NCBI GenBank assembly: GCA_018241425.1 | Contig: JAFEDU010000001.1 | Location: 1,178,001 to 1,242,000, forward strand | Reading direction: 5' to 3' | DNA from: Pseudomonadota bacterium | GTDB lineage: Bacteria > Pseudomonadota > Gammaproteobacteria > Steroidobacterales > Steroidobacteraceae | Length of the DNA stretch: 64,000 nucleotides | Part shown: positions 35,017-44,300 of the stretch, in pieces | Position numbering within the stretch: position 1 is the stretch's first letter | How the letters are laid out: each line of letters begins with the position of its first letter | Translations under genes and position numbers: made by a program | Notes under the pieces: generated by a model | The model's database searches: none | What the model saw: the letters and a program-made list of their open reading frames with translations, nothing else | Told to the model about the DNA's origin: nothing

Positions 35017-36297
35017 TCAGCTCACTGCCGCGGCCGGTACCGGAGCTGGCTTCGGTCCTTCGATTCTCACCAGTGCCGCGCAGATCGCGATCAGGATCCA
35101 CAACAAAGCATCGTATGCGTGCGACAGAAAAAAGCCTGCAACTAGATTAGCGATGATCGATACACGGAGTGCACGTGCGTAAAGCGCCGCCCTGCATGGC
35201 CCCGCCTCGAGCGGAAGCGCGCCGCGTCGCAATACCTTGCCCAACTGCGCGAACGCCACGAGGTAGCTAAGCGCGAACAAAACGACCCCGATTACCCCGA
35301 GCTCCACGAACGACTGGATAAAGCTGTTGTGCGGCGCGCGATAATGTCCCCCTGTAATTCCGTTGACGTACTCTGAAGTGCCCAGGCCGTATCCGATCGG
35401 ACGGTCCCACACCGCCGCAATGTCCCGGCTCCAGATCTCAGACCGCCCATCCTTGGAGGAGGACATGTTGTAGTCGTCCTGGAGATTCACGAGCGTGGCG
35501 ACCCGCTCCCGAATCTCCATCGGCAGAAAGCCCCAAAGCGCTGCACCCAGTGCGGCTGCCACCAGAGCAGACCCGACAAACCGGAACAGATGGAATCGCT
35601 TCAATGTCCCGTCTTTCGCAAAGCCAAGGGGAAGAGCGAGCACCAGCAGAAGCTCCGCCCCCAGGGCGATCACCGCGCCACGCGACCCTGTCAGCAGCGC
35701 CGCGGCTATGGTGGCGATTGCGAGCCCATTGAGGATCATCCGCCGCCTGATCGCAAGAACCGCGAGGGTGCGTGTGATCGGGAGAATGGACACCAGCCCG
35801 TAGGCCAGATCATTCGGGTCGAAGTTGCCGTTCAGCTGCGCGCGGCCGCCGCCGTACGAGAAGATCGTCGCCAGCGCAAGCCCCGCGGCCGCGACTGACA
35901 GCGAATAGAAAAGCCGCTCGAGATCTGCGAGCGTCTGCGTGACTTTAAGCAGTATCACGATGGACGCAAGGGAAATCGCGACCCCATAGGACATGTTGAC
36001 GCTCTGTCCCTTGTAGACCGAGAAGAGAATGCTGACCAAGGCTAGGGACAGAAAAAATATCGGCGATCTCGCGGCCGGCAATTTTCGTACGACTACGCCC
36101 GGCAGGGATTGCCGGGCGCGCAACGCCAGAATCACGGTAAGCAGAAAGGCAATCTTCGCCAGAGGAACAACCGAGAGCCCGGGAATCCATTCGCCGAATT
36201 TCCCGATAAGGATTGCGATGTAGAAGCTCAGCCAAAGATTCAGGGCCTTACCGGGCTGTGCCGTGACATACGAAGGGATTGCCGGAGAGCTAGTCAT
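35017..36297 (-). CDS. O-antigen ligase/Wzy-like polymerase
   Basis: 426 residues with about 10-12 membrane helices and a large periplasmic loop (about residues 270-330). The loop holds RSEIWSRDIAAVWDRPIGYGLGTSEY and HNSFIQSFVELGVIG, the classic Wzy_C/O-antigen-ligase signature with a loop histidine. TGSRGA precedes it. It is the first gene of the operon with the flippase and glycosyltransferase and should polymerise the repeat units in the periplasm. A ligase role is possible, but pairing with Wzx favours polymerase. Confidence 0.87.
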   Translation of the reverse strand: MTSSPAIPSYVTAQPGKALNLWLSFYIAILIGKFGEWIPGLSVVPLAKIAFLLTVILALRARQSLPGVVVRKLPAARSPIFFLSLALVSILFSVYKGQSVNMSYGVAISLASIVILLKVTQTLADLERLFYSLSVAAAGLALATIFSYGGGRAQLNGNFDPNDLAYGLVSILPITRTLAVLAIRRRMILNGLAIATIAAALLTGSRGAVIALGAELLLVLALPLGFAKDGTLKRFHLFRFVGSALVAAALGAALWGFLPMEIRERVATLVNLQDDYNMSSSKDGRSEIWSRDIAAVWDRPIGYGLGTSEYVNGITGGHYRAPHNSFIQSFVELGVIGVVLFALSYLVAFAQLGKVLRRGALPLEAGPCRAALYARALRVSIIANLVAGFFLSHAYDALLWILIAICAALVRIEGPKPAPVPAAAVS

Positions 36298-36527
36298 GCC
36301 TACCCGGTACGTAAGTTCGTAGTGGGCCCGTGAAACCCGTGATGATCGCGCGATACGTCATGCTCTAGTCGCGAATGCTACCCCACCAGACCGGCGTGGC
36401 CGGCCTCGAACTCGCGTGATTGCGAACCCTCGCACGCGTCCCCGCTGGCGGGATAACATCTGCCCGTCGATTCGTGCACTGGAATGCGCCCATCCAATCA
36501 TCCATCCCGCTCCTGACCGCTGCCCGC

Positions 36528-37112
36528 ATGGCGCCAAAAACGGTCCCGTTCGCGCTGCTGGGCGCCCTGGTCAGCGCGGCGATCGTCGTGCGGTTGCCGT
36601 TCGTAAGCTTGCGTACCAGTGCAGGAACCGAGCTCATGGTGGTGCATTCGATTCGTTGCGCGCTGCCGTTCTTCATAATCGCGTTTTCCGCTTCGTCAAT
36701 CTCGACCTTATGGCGGGGCCGCCTGTCGCAGTGGCTGATGCGCAACCGCAGGCAGTTCGGCCTGACGTTTGCTTTAGGGATGCTCTGGCACATGGCATTT
36801 GTGCTTTATTTCTTTTTTGGCTTCGGCAAGAGCCTGAACCGGCTCGCTCTCAGCCTCGATATAGTCGGCCTGGACTTTGTAATGGCTCTCACGCTGACTT
36901 CCTTCCGGCCGATCGCTCGTCACTTATCGGTTCAGTCCTGGCGCCTCCTGCACCGTACCGGGATGTACGTGATCTGGGCGCTCGCAACGTACCTTTACTT
37001 GCTCGACGTAAAGTACTACCGAGATCCATTGCACGAAACGGCCCTGCTCATCCTGCTGTGCGCCGGATCACTCAGGGCTGCGGCGTGGTATAGGGCGCGG
37101 CGGCATAACTAG
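36528..37112 (+). CDS. Ferric reductase-like (MsrQ/YedZ-type) membrane protein
   Basis: About 194 residues and five to six membrane helices. RRQFGLTFALGMLWHM carries one conserved heme-type histidine and SWRLLHRTGMYV a second; LTSF and DVKYY also match the family. In MsrQ-type proteins a further histidine lies shortly before the VK motif, but here that place reads ALATYLYLLDVK, so one ligand seems lost. The start is the ATG at 36528; an in-frame start 36 codons earlier (36420) adds a non-hydrophobic N-terminus. It is the only redox gene in this EPS stretch and has no MsrP-like partner nearby. Function is uncertain: an electron-transfer protein or a degenerate relative. Confidence 0.72.
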   Translation: MAPKTVPFALLGALVSAAIVVRLPFVSLRTSAGTELMVVHSIRCALPFFIIAFSASSISTLWRGRLSQWLMRNRRQFGLTFALGMLWHMAFVLYFFFGFGKSLNRLALSLDIVGLDFVMALTLTSFRPIARHLSVQSWRLLHRTGMYVIWALATYLYLLDVKYYRDPLHETALLILLCAGSLRAAAWYRARRHN

Positions 37113-37121
37113 CCGAACCTA

Positions 37122-38090
37122 TCAACGGACTCCGACCGCGGCGAGTGATTGTGCAAATACCCGCTGTAAAAGATCCGCTTCGACCCCTAGAGACTCCGCG
37201 TAGGCCCGGCCCGCCGCGGCGGTAGTGCGCCGCAGTTGATCGTCCTCCCATGCGCGTTGGATTGCCTCCGCAAGCGCCCCCTCGTTGTGGGGTGGCACGA
37301 GTATGGCCTCGTTTGTAAGCAGGTCCGACGCCCCGGGCCCCTCGCTGATCACGACACACTTTTCCAGGTACATGGCATCCAGGTAGGTGCTCAGTCCGGA
37401 TGCACACAGGGAAGCCGAATGCGTTGGAATGACCACTACCTTCGCGCGCGCCAGATTGCGGATGAGATCGTGCCGCCCTCCGGCATCGGGCAACACCTTG
37501 AGATTGGCTGGAATGTTTCCCGCGTTCCATGGGAAGTTGGCGCCCTTGCCCTCGAAATCATCAAAGCTGAATTGCGGGATGGCAGCCGGATAAGGGAGGC
37601 GCCCGATTGCCCGGATGAACGTGTCGTAGTCGCGAAGTGACCGCCCCATCGTAAACACGTACTCCTCGGTGAGGGCGCCGGCGATATCGCGAAGATGCCG
37701 ATTGTTCACCTTGAAGGGGACATACGAGCTTCTGGATTGCGCGACTCCGAAGTGCCGCTCGTAGCCGGACCAGTCCTTGAAGTAATGAATGAAGTGAGTC
37801 ACCTGCCCCAGGAGCACACGCTTGACCGCAGCAGTCACTCGGTGACGGACCGTATCCGGGCGCCGCAGGACCAGATCGACTGCAATCAGCGGCTTCTTCG
37901 CCCACGGATTGATAAGGAAGTGCCGTGCCGTACGGTACAGAAGCGCATCTCCGCAGTTGATCACGACCATATCGACGCAGCGCAGCTGCCTTTTGAACTC
38001 GTGCCACGACTCCGCCTTCAAGAGCTCAATCGTGTGGCGGCTGACCTCGAGCTCGTCGGGCGCATTCATGAAGTTGGTGAGTATTTTCAC
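37122..38090 (-). CDS. Glycosyltransferase, GT-B type
   Basis: 322 residues, shorter than the neighbouring GT-B enzymes. EYVFTMGRSLRDYDTFIRAI is the start of the C-terminal lobe. ASLCASGLSTYLDAMYLEKCVVISEGPGASDLL is the donor-binding region, in which the usual first glutamate is replaced by Asp. The N-terminal half, with NFMNAPDELEVSRHT, is atypical. It lies 16 bases downstream of the next glycosyltransferase in a run of three. Confidence 0.8.
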   Translation of the reverse strand: MKILTNFMNAPDELEVSRHTIELLKAESWHEFKRQLRCVDMVVINCGDALLYRTARHFLINPWAKKPLIAVDLVLRRPDTVRHRVTAAVKRVLLGQVTHFIHYFKDWSGYERHFGVAQSRSSYVPFKVNNRHLRDIAGALTEEYVFTMGRSLRDYDTFIRAIGRLPYPAAIPQFSFDDFEGKGANFPWNAGNIPANLKVLPDAGGRHDLIRNLARAKVVVIPTHSASLCASGLSTYLDAMYLEKCVVISEGPGASDLLTNEAILVPPHNEGALAEAIQRAWEDDQLRRTTAAAGRAYAESLGVEADLLQRVFAQSLAAVGVR

Positions 38091-38106
38091 GGGAATGACC
38101 AGGCTG

Positions 38107-39315
38107 TCACGGGCAAACCCCGGCCTCGCGATAGAATGAGCAGAGTCGCTCGCGATACCGTTCGACTGAAAAGGCCGTACTGGCCTGCTGAGCCGCCGCG
38201 AAGCCCATGGCCGCCGCTTCCGTGGGATCGCTCAGCAATTGTCCGAGTGCCCGCGCAAGGGCGTGCGGGTCGTGACAGGGAACGAGCATCCCGGTTCGCC
38301 CGGCCTCAAGAATCTCGGGATTGCCGCCCACAGCGGTCGCGACAATCGGCAGCTGCGCGACCATCGCCTCAAGCAGCGCATTCGACGATCCCTCAGAGTG
38401 AGAGGGCAACACGAAAATGTCCGCCGCGCGATAGAGCCTGCCCGCGTCGGCACGGAATCCCGCGAATTTTACTCGCGCCTCGATGCCAAGCTTTCGTGCC
38501 AGAATCTTCAGTGGCTCAAGCTCCGGCCCGGTCCCAACAAAGACCGCACGCCACGGCCGTATCGCGTCCGGGAGCGCAGCCAGAGCGCGCACCAGATCCG
38601 CATGCCCCTTCTCGCGCGAAAGTCGTCCTACCGAAAGAATCAGCAACTCGGAATCGCTCACCTGCAGCCCGGCGCGCAGTGAGCTGCGCTCACCGGTGCT
38701 CGCCGGGGCAGTTTGCACGGCAGAGTTGTGTAGCACGCGAAGCCGTTCGTCGAGGATGCCGTAGGATCGAAGTCGGCGGCTAAATGCCTCGCACACGGTT
38801 ACCACCCGATCCGCTCCACGCAGCGAGAACCGGTCCACCTGGTTGTACAGCCGCTGCTTCAGGTCGGTATACGCGTCCCCGTGCTGGAAAGCGAACCAAA
38901 GACGCCCCGTACGGGCACGCCTCGAGAGCCGGACGAGAAGGTGGGACTTGTTGTTATGGGTCTGGATGATATCCGGTTGGAGCGTTTCGACCAGGGACTC
39001 GATCTGCGACATGACACGCATGTCGAATCGCCGGCGCTCATGGAGCACAGCAACTTCAACGCCAGCACGCCGCGCCGAACTCACAAACCCGTCCGTCGCA
39101 TCCACGCGAGAGTTGCGATCAAAGGTGGCTATCGACAGAGCCAGTCCAGTCTTGCGTCCGGACTCGGAATTCAGCCACTGGGCGAACCCGATGAGGTTCT
39201 TAGCCGGGCCCGTCACCGATGCCGCTTCCATCAAGGCGAGGATACGAACCGGGCGTGCCCCCTCCTTTGGCGTGGAGTTCGCGGGTGCGACGGATTGGGT
39301 CGGCTTGCGGAACAT
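38107..39315 (-). CDS. Family 4 glycosyltransferase
   Basis: 402 residues with RILALMEAASVTGPAKNLIGF near the N-terminus, THNNKSH, LILSVGRLSREKGHADLV and the donor site FVLPSHSEGSSNALLEAMVAQLPIVAT (E-x7-E). A standard retaining GT-B enzyme acting on the cytosolic face. It is 24 bases downstream of the preceding glycosyltransferase gene and probably cotranscribed with it. Confidence 0.92.
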   Translation of the reverse strand: MFRKPTQSVAPANSTPKEGARPVRILALMEAASVTGPAKNLIGFAQWLNSESGRKTGLALSIATFDRNSRVDATDGFVSSARRAGVEVAVLHERRRFDMRVMSQIESLVETLQPDIIQTHNNKSHLLVRLSRRARTGRLWFAFQHGDAYTDLKQRLYNQVDRFSLRGADRVVTVCEAFSRRLRSYGILDERLRVLHNSAVQTAPASTGERSSLRAGLQVSDSELLILSVGRLSREKGHADLVRALAALPDAIRPWRAVFVGTGPELEPLKILARKLGIEARVKFAGFRADAGRLYRAADIFVLPSHSEGSSNALLEAMVAQLPIVATAVGGNPEILEAGRTGMLVPCHDPHALARALGQLLSDPTEAAAMGFAAAQQASTAFSVERYRERLCSFYREAGVCP

Positions 39316-39339
39316 AAATCTAGTTGTTGGCTTCCGAGT

Positions 39340-40482
39340 TCATCGCGCCGCGCTCGCACGACCGGGCAGCCCGAGGAGCGCCAGGTACTGCTCTACAACC
39401 GGCTCAAAGGCATAACGGGAACGGATAACCTCTGTCGCGCGCGCCGCAAGCTGCGCGCGACGATCAGGCTCACGGGAAAGATCGGCCATCGCCTGCGCCA
39501 GGGCTTCTGGATTCTGGGCGGGAACCGTGATGCCCGCGTCAGGCTCGAGCAGCCCGGGAATCCCTCCCACTGCCGTTGCTACGCAGGGTACCCCCGCCGC
39601 CATGGCTTCGAGCAGCGCCATCGGGAGGCCCTCCGAGACGGAACTCATGACAAATGCATCAGCGGCCGGGAGGAGTTGCATGACATCGCCGCGAGCACCC
39701 AGAAACCTGACCTGCGCATCCAGTCCCAGTTGGGTACGCAACGCCTCGAGTGAACGCCGCTCTGGTCCATCACCCACCACCACAAGGCGCTTGGACCTGG
39801 GATGACCTCCCGGCAACAACGCGAACGCACGTAGTAGCGTCCCGAGATCCTTCACGGCGTTCAACCTGCCGACATACAGGAACACGAAATCGTCAGGGCC
39901 CATGCCAACCTTGAGGCGGGCGCCTTCATGGTCTGCGCGGTTTGGCAACCTGACCCTAATGCCGTTGGGCACGCAGTGCAGCTTGCCAGCCGGGATTCCC
40001 AGGATGTCATTGAAGTATTTGACTTGGCCGGGCTCGACGGCCGTGATGTCAGTGGCAAACCGCGCGTAGCGCTGAGTGAGCCGCCGTGCTTCAGCGCGCT
40101 CCATAAGCGCCTGAAGACCATGTTCGGTCATAACGACCCGCGGTACACCGGCCAGCCGGGCAGGGGGGCCTATAAGGATGAGTGCGCCGTGGTGGTGCAC
40201 GTGCAAAGCGTCGATGCGCTCACGACGCAACATGCGCCACAGGCGCGCCCAGTAGATCAGTCGGCGGGGGGAGCCGCGCACCCGCGCGTAGTTCACATCG
40301 AGGCACCGCACCTCCGCAGCCTCGAGTTCCCGACGTACCGGGCCGTCAGAGCTGTGAAAGGCGAAGCAGACGACCTCGTAGCCACGGGCCTTGAACGCGA
40401 GTGCGAGGTCCGCACCCACTCGCTCCGATCCCCCGAAATCAAAGGAAAAAAGCCCGACACCGATGACTGGGGGTCTGTTCAT
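39340..40482 (-). CDS. Family 4 glycosyltransferase
   Basis: 380 residues: GVGLFSFDFGGSERVGADLA, VHHHGALI, VPNGIRV, FLYVGRLNAVKDLGTLL and the donor site SSVSEGLPMALLEAMAAGVPCVAT. It is closest to the kinase gene of locus 2, from which 66 bases separate it, and leads the run of three glycosyltransferases. Sugar specificity is unknown. Confidence 0.92.
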   Translation of the reverse strand: MNRPPVIGVGLFSFDFGGSERVGADLALAFKARGYEVVCFAFHSSDGPVRRELEAAEVRCLDVNYARVRGSPRRLIYWARLWRMLRRERIDALHVHHHGALILIGPPARLAGVPRVVMTEHGLQALMERAEARRLTQRYARFATDITAVEPGQVKYFNDILGIPAGKLHCVPNGIRVRLPNRADHEGARLKVGMGPDDFVFLYVGRLNAVKDLGTLLRAFALLPGGHPRSKRLVVVGDGPERRSLEALRTQLGLDAQVRFLGARGDVMQLLPAADAFVMSSVSEGLPMALLEAMAAGVPCVATAVGGIPGLLEPDAGITVPAQNPEALAQAMADLSREPDRRAQLAARATEVIRSRYAFEPVVEQYLALLGLPGRASAAR

Positions 40483-40548
40483 GACTAAATGATGCCGCGA
40501 CCAGCCCTAAACCCGCGTACCGACGCGGGCCGATGGGCGCGGAGGACC

Positions 40549-41451
40549 TCACTTGGAACCGGTCGTCGCTCCGTGGGCACTGTCGGCAACGTCCTCGTAG
40601 GGCGGATAACCGTAGTAATCCTCCCCGGGAACATCGCGAACCTGGTTCACGACCAGGCCCTGAAGCTTCTGTTTATCCACCTGAGAAACGGCATCCATGA
40701 TCGCGCGACGTGGCGTGACGCCGGCCCGGACTACGAGCACTATCTGTCCGGGAGTTCGCATCAGCACACGAGCATCGCTAGAAACCAAAAGCGGCGCAGA
40801 GTCGAGCAACACCAGCCGCCGTGGATTGTGAGCGGCAAGTCGCACCGCAACCTGCGCCATCCGGCCGCTGGCAATCAGTTCGGTCGAGCTATCGATAAAG
40901 TGTCCTGCGGGCAATACTTCGAGACCGCGCACGTCGGTCCGCATGACGAGCGATTCGACGTCAATCGACTCATCAGCGAGCGCATCGAGCAGGCCCTGCT
41001 GCTGCCGGATTTTCAGCACTTCACTGATCCGGGCCCGGGCGCCATCAGCATCAACCAGAAGCACGGAAATGTCCCGCTCACGCGCCATGCTGAAGGCGAG
41101 GTTGATGCTCGTGAAAGTCTTTCCATCGCCCGGAAGCGCACTGGTCACCATGATGAGCCGCATCTCGGAGGTGCCCGCGATGGCTTTCTCAATCAGGGGT
41201 CGCTTGACGCGCCGGAAGTGGTCCGCAAACCGCCGCTCGCTGGCACGCTCGGGCAGGTATCCGGCCTGGCGCAGCTGTTCGACGTCCACAGTGATCTTGG
41301 GCCGGTTCTCGTCGAGTATCTGCGGCAGGACCGGGGTGCTTGGCACAAGCGGCGTAACCCCGGACGGTCGCGCCGGCGCCTGGGGCCGCTGGGCCTCCGC
41401 GATAGCCTCGGCTCGACGTAGCTTATCGAGCGCGGTCTCGATGAGACTCAT
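40549..41451 (-). CDS. Second XrtA-type tyrosine autokinase
   Basis: 300 residues, paralogue of the kinase at 5849-6733: MSLIETALDKL start, Walker A SALPGDGKT with Lys111, Walker B LVLLDSAPLL and a tyrosine-containing tail (EDYYGYPPYED). The Walker A' segment reads VLLVDADGARARI, missing the proline found after the acidic residues in most relatives. The start codon overlaps the chain-length gene stop by 4 bases (ATGA). It should work with that chain-length protein in EPS locus 2. Confidence 0.92.
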   Translation of the reverse strand: MSLIETALDKLRRAEAIAEAQRPQAPARPSGVTPLVPSTPVLPQILDENRPKITVDVEQLRQAGYLPERASERRFADHFRRVKRPLIEKAIAGTSEMRLIMVTSALPGDGKTFTSINLAFSMARERDISVLLVDADGARARISEVLKIRQQQGLLDALADESIDVESLVMRTDVRGLEVLPAGHFIDSSTELIASGRMAQVAVRLAAHNPRRLVLLDSAPLLVSSDARVLMRTPGQIVLVVRAGVTPRRAIMDAVSQVDKQKLQGLVVNQVRDVPGEDYYGYPPYEDVADSAHGATTGSK

Positions 41452-43079
41452 GGCGCCACCGCGCTATGGCTGACCGAATGAAGGTTGATGCGGTATCCCT
41501 TCTGGCTCAGCGTGACAGCGACTCCAAACGCCGCGATCAGGCAACATGCCGCCAAAGCGACGCGTGCCACAGCGCGGCGCGCAATTTGCTTTTGGCGCTC
41601 AGGGAAGGCCACGCTAACTACGCCGAGCACCGGGACGCCGAGGAGCTGGCTAAGCCCGGTGGCCGACTGCGACACCACTGGATGCAGGTAACTGAGTCCG
41701 TAGGCGACACCAGCTCCCGCCGCCACGGCGCCAAGCAACACCACCGCCATGAGCAGCTTGCGCAGCGGCCATACAGGTCGCAGGCCGGCGCTGGGAGGCT
41801 GCACGACCTCGAAGCGGATCGATCCGGCATCATCTGCGTGCTCGCCTAAACGGGCCTTCTGAAGGCTTGCGAGCAACGCCGTGTACTGAGCCTTGTTGAC
41901 GTCGTAATCACGATTCAGCTGCGCGTATTCCGCCTCAACCTGTGGGGCCGTATCGAGCATCTTGCGCAATTCGGTGATCTTGGCCTCATGCTGTGCGAGC
42001 TCGGTATTGAGGTCGGCCATGTCCACGTCGACCTGATTCAGGGCAAGCTGGACGCTCTGGTAGACCGGATTGCTGCTCGCCCGACTGGTAGCTGCCGCGA
42101 GCGCATCACCTTGCCGCAGACTTTCGAGCTCCGATTCACGCCGCTTCTTGAGGTCTGCGAGCGTCTGCCGGGCCGCAATGACGTCCGGGTGGTTGTCGGT
42201 GAAGCGCAGCAACAGATCATCCAGCTTCGCCTGCGCTTCGTTGATGCGCGTTATGGTATCGGACCCATTGGCCCCAGGAGTGGCGCCTGCCGACGAGCCC
42301 AGCGCGGCCACCGCGACATCGCCATGCAATTGCCGCAGCAGAGTGGCGCGGCGCGACTGGGCCTCGGCGAGCTTAGTCTTGACGTTTGCCGAAGCCGCGG
42401 ACTCCGCCTGTAGCTGGGAGAAGTAACCGCCCTGCTCGGTTGGCATCAGTCCGATGTGCTTGGACTTAAAGGCAGCCAGCCGGTCCTCGGCAGTGCGAAG
42501 ACGGCTTTCGTAGTCACGAATCTGGGACTCCAGGAACTGCTGAGCGCTCTGCGAGTCTTCGCGCTTACCGGTCAGCGTCTGATTGACCAAGGTATCCACG
42601 AGGATGCCCACCACGCGAACTGCGCGGTCACGGTTCTCATCCTGATAAACGACCCGGTAGATGCTGCCGGCGGTATTGCGGTCTTCCTCGTGGCCGCTGG
42701 CGCTGTGAACGGTGATGGCAATTCGGGAACTCATGCCCGCAACCAACTGCTCCTGTCGACGCGGATCGATCGCCGTCGCCGGGAGCACACCGCCCTCACG
42801 CGCCACGCGCAGCAGCTCGGGGCCGGCAAGCAGCGACTGCCGCACGAAGTTCAGCTCCGTGTCGATATCCTGCTCGACTGCAAGGCCCTGGAGAACGGGC
42901 TTCAGGGACGTGTTGCGGGTATCCACAAACACGCTGGCTGCGGCCTCATAGCGGTCCTGTAGGGCAAAAATCGCGACCCAGCCCAACAGAGCAATAACTG
43001 CTGCGACCGCAAGCGCGTACCAACGGTAACGCCAGGCGCTGGCAACCTCGTCCCAGATCTGGTTGACGAGCGGACTCAC
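41448..43079 (-). CDS. Second XrtA-system chain-length determinant
   Basis: 543 residues: membrane helix near residues 21-40, Wzz domain, long coiled coil (about 160-400), AEYAQLNRDYDVNK motif, second helix near 450-470 and a third near 515. Same layout as the protein at 6730-8301, which supports module duplication. It starts 6 bases after the exosortase stop, so exosortase, chain-length protein and kinase form one transcript. Confidence 0.92.
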   Translation of the reverse strand: MSPLVNQIWDEVASAWRYRWYALAVAAVIALLGWVAIFALQDRYEAAASVFVDTRNTSLKPVLQGLAVEQDIDTELNFVRQSLLAGPELLRVAREGGVLPATAIDPRRQEQLVAGMSSRIAITVHSASGHEEDRNTAGSIYRVVYQDENRDRAVRVVGILVDTLVNQTLTGKREDSQSAQQFLESQIRDYESRLRTAEDRLAAFKSKHIGLMPTEQGGYFSQLQAESAASANVKTKLAEAQSRRATLLRQLHGDVAVAALGSSAGATPGANGSDTITRINEAQAKLDDLLLRFTDNHPDVIAARQTLADLKKRRESELESLRQGDALAAATSRASSNPVYQSVQLALNQVDVDMADLNTELAQHEAKITELRKMLDTAPQVEAEYAQLNRDYDVNKAQYTALLASLQKARLGEHADDAGSIRFEVVQPPSAGLRPVWPLRKLLMAVVLLGAVAAGAGVAYGLSYLHPVVSQSATGLSQLLGVPVLGVVSVAFPERQKQIARRAVARVALAACCLIAAFGVAVTLSQKGYRINLHSVSHSAVAP

Positions 43080-43085
43080 GACGCC

Positions 43086-44039
43086 CTACCCCGCCGCCGG
43101 CCCACTGGCCGGGATGAGCGCCTGAAAGCCCAGGGCGCTGAAGGCCATCACGGCCACGGCACCGAAATACGGCAGCTGCGGATGCCAGGCATCCGGGGTT
43201 CCGGCCCGTGCAGGCTCGGCTTCCGGCAATGGCTTACGCGTCGCGAGCCACACATAGACCGCAAGCGCGACGAAGAAGATCGCGAAGCCGAAGGTCACGT
43301 GGTTGCTCGTGGCGAGCGAGCTGCGCATGTTGGTCGCGTAGCCCAGCTCGATAATCAGCAGCACGCGCACCCAGTTGGCAAGGAGCGCCGTGGGGATCAT
43401 CGCAGCCAGGAGCGCGAGCCGCCGTTGCGCGCCCGCCTGCTCGAGCTCTCCCAGCAGGGTCGCGACCGCCAGCCCCTGGATCAGGAAGTTCGCCCCGCTG
43501 CACGCTTCGGTCACGACGAACGTGACCCCGTTGCTGAAGGAGATGACATCACCGCTGATGCTGGCGGGCATGCCGAGGAGCGGGGCGAGCATCGCGGTCA
43601 CGCGCACCGTCAGGGCCTGCAGCGGGGGAGTCAGGAGCAGGTTCCACAGCGGGGCGGCGAACAGCAGAAAGGCCACCGGTACCAGGAGCGCGCGGGCGAC
43701 CGAAGTCCCGAACGCCGCGAGGATCGCCGTCATCACGATGGACGGCAACAACAGCACCTGAAGCGCGGGCTGCGAATCGCGGCCGACCCACAGTGCGGCA
43801 ATGCCCAACCCTCCCACTAGAAGGAGTGCGAGGGGGATGGGCCTCACGGGGGCGGTTATCCAGCGATTGCGGCTGGAGTAGACCAGCAGGAGTGCAAGGG
43901 CCGCGACGAAGAACCCGTGCAGGTGCCACAGGGGGACCCAGGCAGGCCAATAGGCGAAGACCGCGGCCGCGATGAGCCCCGCCAGCCCGACCGCGATACC
44001 ACGTGCCGCCCGAGAATCGATGAGGGTGGCTCTGATAAT
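43086..44039 (-). CDS. Second exosortase, without EpsI domain and with an unusual start
   Basis: The GTG at 43847 gives only 253 residues and lacks the first two helices. In-frame codons continue upstream with clear exosortase sequence (WHLHGFFVAALALLLVY matches the THGWLILG region of XrtA), yet the frame holds no ATG, GTG or TTG back to the stop at 44148-44150. With a start at about 44039 (ATT) the protein has 317 residues. Its triad then falls at Cys180 (TEACSGAN), Arg225 (NWVRV) and His247 (TSNHVTF), one residue from the XrtA positions (181, 226, 248). Either a rare start codon (ATT/ATC/CTG) or a sequence error explains this. It ends after one more helix, with no EpsI domain. The divergent PEP-CTERM gene is the likely substrate. 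Confidence 0.85.
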   Translation of the reverse strand: MIRATLIDSRAARGIAVGLAGLIAAAVFAYWPAWVPLWHLHGFFVAALALLLVYSSRNRWITAPVRPIPLALLLVGGLGIAALWVGRDSQPALQVLLLPSIVMTAILAAFGTSVARALLVPVAFLLFAAPLWNLLLTPPLQALTVRVTAMLAPLLGMPASISGDVISFSNGVTFVVTEACSGANFLIQGLAVATLLGELEQAGAQRRLALLAAMIPTALLANWVRVLLIIELGYATNMRSSLATSNHVTFGFAIFFVALAVYVWLATRKPLPEAEPARAGTPDAWHPQLPYFGAVAVMAFSALGFQALIPASGPAAG

Positions 44040-44239
44040 CCTTATTCCCCCCAGTCCAGACCCGGAATGGTATCCTACCCACCTGTCGCAGATCCCCGAC
44101 GGTGGGTGGATTGTGTGACGCGGCGCACAAGCCTTAGAAGAAGCCGCTTATCCAACTTGTCGACGGTTTTTACGATTCAGCTGACGGTTTATTTTACCGC
44201 CTGGCAGTGAATTATTGAGAATCAATACATTGCGGCGTG

Positions 44240-44255
44240 TGGCCCGGCAATTGCA
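44240..44255 (+). promoter_or_regulatory. Candidate sigma-54 promoter for the PEP-CTERM gene
   Basis: TGGCCCGGCAATTGCA matches the -24/-12 consensus TGGCACG-N4-TTGCW with exact spacing and one internal change. Transcription would start near 44266, 35 bases before the ATG at 44301. PEP-CTERM genes in other bacteria are known to be driven by sigma-54 with the PrsK/PrsR pair; no NtrC-type activator is in this window. Confidence 0.65.
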
Positions 44256-44300
44256 TGCTTCAGGTTGCGGGGGCGCTTTGTTTTCCCGAGGGTGGATTTT

